Origin: Bactrocera neohumeralis
Taxonomy: Eukaryota; Arthropoda; Insecta; Diptera; Tephritidae
Assembly: GCF_024586455.1 (NCBI RefSeq)
Contig: NC_065920.1
Location: 13,912,144 to 13,976,143 of the forward strand
Reading direction: 5' to 3'
DNA: 64,000 nucleotides
Under the pieces are notes generated by a model. That model did no database searches. It had not been told where the DNA came from and saw nothing but the letters and a program-made list of their open reading frames with translations. Below are positions 59,328 to 64,000 of the stretch, piece after piece. The stretch's first letter is position 1. Each line of letters opens with the position of its first letter. The position numbers were made by a program, and so were the translations under genes.

Positions 59328-60175
59328 AAACAAGAAAAAACGTCAACTTGGGCTACACCGAAGGTATAATACCATTTACTGGATATTTTTTCATAGCATG
59401 TAAGGTTATTAAGGAGTTAAATACAGTTAGAATTAAAAAAAAAAACATTTTTTTATTTTATTTTAATTTTTTTGAGAAACCGTCATTTTATCAAAAAAAA
59501 AAAAATATTTCGTTTATTCCTTAATATTAACTACCTGATTTAACATTAATTTAACGAAGTCTATTTGGTTTTTTAATTTCAGAAAATCCAGTTCTTAGAT
59601 ATAGTGGTCACCGCAAAACGTTTTTTTTTTTTTTGAGAGGAGCTCCCGGAGATCAGCAGTAGTTCCCTTCCAACTAAATATTTTTACTAATATTAAGTCT
59701 TAAAATACAGTTAAAAATACCATAATATGTGTAAAAATTTTTGGATCAATAAATTAAAAAGTTTTCTCAGAAAAATTTCTGGAAAATGTGCTTTTTTCGG
59801 TTTTCTAACTGTAATAACCCCTTAAGAAGTCGTTATCTCGATTTTGATAGATCAGTTTACATGGCAGCTATATGCTATAATGCATATAAATATACATATT
59901 TGAAGAATGTGACACTGAGAAGATACCTCGTCAAATAAATATATTTTCCATACAAGCACTTGAGCTTAATCAGTCAGTTGGTATGGCAGCTAGTGATCTA
60001 GATAGTGATCCAATATCGGCGATACCAACAAATGAACAGCTTCTTAGGGAGAAAAGACGTGCTCAAAATTTCAGATCCAAATCTCAACACCTGAGGAACT
60101 GGTTATCGTTTTCTACAGACCAATGGAATTGACTAAATCGTCGTTTTGGTTATAAAAATAAATCTACGAGACTCT
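59328..60175 (+). mobile_element. Helitron-like element split by a TTAA MITE
   Basis: Starts with aaacaagaaaaaacgtcaac, ttgggctacaccgaaggtata (3'-terminal hairpin remnants), is interrupted at 59409-59825 by a TTAA MITE, and resumes with cgttatctcgattttgatag and units containing atggcagctatatgctataa (59860) and gtatggcagctagtg (59980). The terminal module caaatgaacagcttcttagg...gaattgactaaatcg ends near 60175. Confidence 0.65.
59409..59825. mobile_element. TTAA-flanked MITE (copy 2), nested
   Basis: TTAA at 59409-59412 and 59822-59825. Ends GGAGTTAAATACAGTTAGAA and, in reverse, GGGGTTATTACAGTTAGAAA, an inverted repeat of about 20 bp with one or two mismatches. A/T-rich interior with no coding capacity. 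Termini similar to 24287-24752 in the first bases (GGGGTTAT) but different afterwards, so a related subfamily. Confidence 0.65.
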
Positions 60176-61421
60176 ATAGTTTCTATTTAAGTAGCAAGTA
60201 GTAAGCGTATCCTAAACTCAAGTCATTCGTAGTCATTCGCTACTCGATTTTTTTAACGTTTTTTATTATTAGCTGTTTTCGAATCGCCATTTCTCTGCTC
60301 GCTTATTTTGGCGCGCTGCTCTCTTGCCAACAAAGTCAAGTTGAAATGAAACAAGAGAACGGACGGCTGATCTCATACGACAGATTGCCCTCAAGAAAGA
60401 AAAAAAATGTTAATGCTTTTCAACACATAAGATTTACAGAAAAGGCAAGGTTCGAAACTAAGGGGTTTAAAATATGTTTACTGCAGCGGAACGAAAAATT
60501 TATTTTCCATAGAAGGAAGTGAAATACAATTGCGCACCCCTCAGAGGATAGTTTAGCGCAGGGTTGCATTGCAAGATCAACCAATTTATACGAATAAATG
60601 GTAGGGTCTCCAAAGCTTGACGAATCGATAGCTATTAGTTGGGTATAAATAAAAAAAATATTAAATTACCTGAAACTTGATTATATAGTTATTTATAAGT
60701 TTTATACAAATATATAACTTAATTCTAAATAGTTGACGAATAGTGGCACAAAATCATGCTAGAAAAATGGAATTAGAATTATTTACAAAGAAAATTTTCA
60801 TAGAACTTTGGTCGGATTTATGCTAATAACACTAAAAAGGGAGAATATCCACTCAAATTGTGCAGAGAAGGTAATGGAACATGCAGAGAGCAAGTATGGA
60901 ATGTCAGCTGATACTCGTATGGCTGATACCGGTGAAGAATATGAGAAACAAGCGAATGCATGAAGTTTCGAAACTCGAAAACTGTACAGAAAGTTGCAAA
61001 TCATAAGAGAATACGATGATGGCCCCGCAAACCGGCACAATGTGGCATGGATGAAACTACACGGCATTGTTGTACTGATGAATGAGCTGATAGTGATGCC
61101 ATGTGATCGCTATGGTGGTCTTGTGTGTGTATATTTAGACTAGTGAGTGATTAAAAGCCAATTCAACAATAAAAGTGCATTCAGATTTTGTAATGCATAC
61201 AAGATGAGGTCATCTTTGTAATCACAACAATAACAACATCAATGCTATTAAAGGAAATGAACAAATCGAACGAAAGAACAAATATATAGTATTGGCAGCG
61301 CTAAGCACTTGCAAGATTTTTGTTCATTTCGTTTGATTGATAGATTGATATTGAGAGTTTTATTGAACTGGCACAGACACAAGTCGCACGATGCAGTCAA
61401 ACAATTGGCAGTCCGACTGAC
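60176..61421. other. Unique DNA downstream of the large exon; intron candidate
   Basis: On the minus strand this follows the donor at 61416-61421, so it is probably intron. The part at 60280-60345 resembles 33715-33780. No further exon is recognised. Confidence 0.35.
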
Positions 61422-62282
61422 CTGTTCAATGATGTGGTCGGCGATGTGGCGAACATCACAGCCGCTGACGCCGCCGCCGCATTCCGGCCCGTAGCATCGA
61501 GGGATAAGGCACGCGGCACCATACGTCCGACGGTCTGTTGCTGCTGTTGTTGTTGTGAGCTTTGGTGTGTCAGGGTGGGCACGCGTTTGAAGTTCGCACC
61601 TAACGCATGATCGTAGCTGTAAGCCATTCTAATGGGAGTTTGTGCGCCGCCTCCGCCAGCAACACCACCACCACCACCACCAAGAGTGGTTTGCGAGTCG
61701 GGTGAGCTGCCGTAGAAGGGAGAGTATGGATATGCGCTGGTGGTCGGGCTGGCGCTGTGCGCTACGTGTGTAGGTGATGTTGGCAGTTGTGGAGTTTGTT
61801 GGCCGCTTGACAAATGCTGTGGACTGTGTTTATTACCGATCGGTATAGGAATGGCGCGACTTGTTGGGTAAATAGTTGGTGAGAATTGATCGATTGCTTC
61901 ATCGTCGTCTGCATCCTCATCTTCGGCGGCGTCGTAATTTTGTGTATTTGGCAAGAATTTATAGCGATTGTGACCAAGCGCCAGATTAGTATAGATATTG
62001 GTGTCGGAGCGACCTGGTATCCATGGGCCAGACACGCTGCTATTCTCCAGATCGTGTGGCGATGCCGTTTTCATATAGTAGACAAGCTGTTCGGCTGGTA
62101 TGTTGTTGTTATTGTAGTTGATATTAAAATTACTGCCGTTACTGTTATTGAGCAGAAACACACCTCGTTCATTGTTCGACATATTGAGCAATGTGGAGAT
62201 GGCGGGTGTTATGTGCGGTGTGCTGAAGGCACGTTTACGATTACTACCATGGTACATGGCCTGCGAGAGACTCGATATGCTG
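61422..62282 (-). CDS. Internal or 5' coding exon, Ser/Pro/Asn-rich protein (unidentified)
   Basis: A continuous minus-strand frame of about 285 codons. The exon probably begins at 62282 or 62279 after CAACAATCAG or CAGCAG (a pyrimidine tract lies farther upstream), or translation starts at ATG 62257 (MYHGSNRKRAFSTPH). It ends at AACAG|GTCAGT (donor 61416-61421); past it the frame meets TGA within 25 bases. Contents in order: basic RKRAFSTPH block, Asn-rich stretch, an acidic run AAEDEDADDDEAID, Ser/Pro/Thr-rich SPTHVAHSASPTT, a Gly-run, a Gln7 run and VPRALSLDATG. This mix is typical of a disordered regulatory region with RxxS phosphorylation-like sites. No folded domain and no recognised family. 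It may belong to the same gene as the exon at 11001-11578. Confidence 0.68.
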
Positions 62283-63042
62283 CTGATTGTTGTTGCGTGT
62301 GTTGCAAAGTTTTGGTTCGAAAAATAATTCAAACATTTACGGTTTTTGGTATTTCATATATATTTTTCAAAAACGAAAAGTAAAAGAATAGAAGAAAAAT
62401 ATTACCAATCAGTTAACTGAAATAAAATATACGAAGTGCTTAATATTGTGGGATAAAGGAGGGTATCTAGTGGGTGCTTTGTAAGGAAAACAAGGTCTCT
62501 GTTTTGGTGGTTTGTGGATGATCGACATGGAAGGGATGTATTACTAATATTTCATAAAAAATATAAAAAACTCCGAAATATTAATAAGTAACTATGTTGT
62601 ACTGAAAATTTTTTCAAATAAATATAGTAATACTAAAAGATACGTAGTTAGAATGTTTTTTCCAATTGCAGTTGCTTAATATTGTGAAAGTGTTTACTTA
62701 CGTAGGAAACTGAGCGAGTTTACTGCTCTTACTCATAGTTAAGGAGGCTCGTTGGATAAACAGATTTATATTATATAATCGAAATGCTTGTTAGCATTCT
62801 TTAACTCTACGTTAGCACAATTTCATTTAAGTATTTAGTATTTAAGTACTTTTTGTTAGGAAGAAAACGTTGTAAGTCACTGTAGCTTAGTAAAAACTTG
62901 CAAATATACTTTCGAATAGTTCAGATTTAAGTTGTTAAAGTTATGTTGGAACAAGAGGTCAATATGTAAATAAAATGTGCCAATATATCGATAAAATGTA
63001 ACAATCTATATTGAGTATACATATAGTAGTAGATCTAGTATT
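62283..63042. other. Upstream flank of the large exon, no gene seen
   Basis: The minus strand has a pyrimidine tract (62367-62402) usable as a polypyrimidine stretch for the exon at 62282. The rest is unique AT-rich DNA. Confidence 0.4.
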
Positions 63043-63112
63043 ACGTAGGTTGCCTTTTAAATTTCGAGAATTGCCAAGCCTTGATTAACTCTGCAACAAT
63101 GCATCGATGAAC
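63043..63112 (+). mobile_element. Mariner fragment, CGAGGGTTGCC family (left end only)
   Basis: After TA, cgtaggttgccttttaaatttcgagaattgcc and gattaactctgcaacaatgcatcgatga match the left part of the copy at 39682 (aactctgtaacagtgcatcgataa). Truncated by the next element at 63113. Confidence 0.5.
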
Positions 63113-63600
63113 TTAAGGGGTTACATGGGTTTATGGTTTTCAAAATTTTTTTTTATTGTCTTATTAAATTCTACAACACCTCAAGATGATCCGAGTAATA
63201 GTTTCGGAGATGCAACCTTGAGAACTTGTGCGTTCGAGGCTAGGCTAAGTGCGTTGTCTTTAAACGCGTTTTTCTGGAAACGGTATTTTTAAAGTCGGTT
63301 GGCAAGATTTCTCGAGAACTACTCAACCGATCACAGGCTTTTGAGATACAATTCTGAAGGACTTCGACGACGGATTGTTTTTTTCGATTACAATTATTTG
63401 AGACGAAAAATTTCGCGAAATTTTCACTGAAATTTTATAATAAAATATGTAATTTTTTTTAGAAAACAAGGCAACCTTCGTATTTTTTTTAGTAAACTAG
63501 AAAGTGAAAATTAATTGATATAACAAAGGCCTTGAAATAAAATATAATAAAAATTGTTATCAAAGAAGTAAAACGTTTTTTTTTTTTTTTTTTTTTTAAG
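63113..63600 (+). mobile_element. TTAA-type repeat, left end (GGGGTTACATGG)
   Basis: Starts TTAAGGGGTTACATGGGTTT, sharing the TTAAGGGGTTA(T/C) start of the other TTAA MITEs. The body has a moderate-complexity interior (cctcaagatgatccgagtaatag, gttggcaagatttctcgag) and ends in a T17-type run at 63574-63598. A matching right end is not seen, so the element is truncated or diverged. Confidence 0.4.
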
Positions 63601-64000
63601 CTGGCAGAAAATAGGTCGAACTGCTAAATTCTAAATTTATTGCACTAATCTGCCATATTAGATAGTTAGTTAAAAGGGGTAGTTCTGAGTAACTTCGAGG
63701 TATGCCTGCTAATCCTAAAAAGTGTTGTGGGAAGAATGTTAGGTTTACCCCAATAAATATGATGATAAATTGACTTTTTAATCACTTTTGACTCTATTTC
63801 CAGTCTTATACCATCTGATCAAATATGACCCGGACTGGTCCATATCAACTACGCACGCAACGCAAACTGAATCGACAGATTTTTTTCTAGATTGGTACTA
63901 ACTTTTTGTTATTTGGTTGTTGTTTGGTTACCTTTTCGTTACTCGTTCGTTATTTCGTGTTTGAACTTGATATTCCAATTAGTGATTGTGTGGCAGCTTT
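63601..64000. other. Unique AT-rich DNA at the window edge
   Basis: No exon, RNA gene or repeat recognised. Confidence 0.4.

Noticed and set aside
1..64000. CRISPR arrays, operons, prophage or plasmid features
   Set aside because: The window is nuclear insect DNA; the only regular repeats are satellites and transposon-borne tandem units without spacer structure.

Overview
The window looks like nuclear DNA of a higher fly, most likely a tephritid fruit fly (Bactrocera/Zeugodacus/Ceratitis-like). This is inferred from the AT-rich composition, the constant short (CATA)n/(TATG)n runs, CAA/CAG-rich exons with fly-type splice donors, and a repeat fauna of degenerate mariners, non-LTR retrotransposon ends, TTAA and TAGGGTG miniature elements, and short Helitron-like repeats of the DINE-1/mini-me kind. 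There are no operons, and almost every open frame is a chance frame or part of a dead transposon.

Host genes are sparse. One tRNA-Asn(GTT) is clear (9962-10035, minus). Two protein-coding exons are convincing, both minus strand: a first coding exon with Thr/His/Gln tracts (11001-11578) and a large low-complexity exon (about 61422-62282). They may be alternative or successive 5' exons of one gene with an intron near 50 kb, or belong to two genes; the sequence cannot decide. Weaker candidates are a 27-codon hydrophobic ORF inside a UTR-like stretch (35186-35269), a short possible first exon (27170-27243, minus) and a 95-codon ORF with two CxxC pairs (48532-48819).

Layout: 0-3.4 kb two Helitron-like tandem-repeat elements around unique DNA; 3.6 kb a pogo-like MITE; 5.6-7.3 kb a LINE 3' end abutting a rosa-like (DD41D) mariner; 8.2-9.4 kb a LINE with RT and RNase H; 10-11.6 kb tRNA and coding exon; 12.8-14.4 kb repeat array, jockey-type LINE end and minus-strand mariner; 16.9-19.3 kb repeat arrays either side of a TATA-bearing unique block; 20.3-22 kb a Tc1-like element beside a deleted mariner; 23-29 kb mariner remnant, TTAA MITE, T-rich DNA and a TAGGGTG MITE cluster; 30.8-33.7 kb two further mariners; 34-36 kb UTR-like unique DNA; 36.3-37.1 kb LINE RNase H; 39-43.9 kb Helitron-like elements, a nested mariner, a LINE end and another mariner; 45.8-48.4 kb two repeat arrays, one interrupted by a mariner MITE; 49.5-52.3 kb ATCGATT-rich degenerate satellites; 52.8-54.4 kb Helitron-like elements; 55.9-56.9 kb a mariner with both TIRs and TA flanks; 57.5-60.2 kb repeat arrays, one holding a nested TTAA MITE; 61.4-62.3 kb coding exon.

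I see no convincing new biological system. The most informative signals are the nested insertions, which give a relative age order (Helitron-like arrays older than mariners and TTAA MITEs), the shared terminal structure of two Helitron-like families, and the ATCGAT-box satellites.
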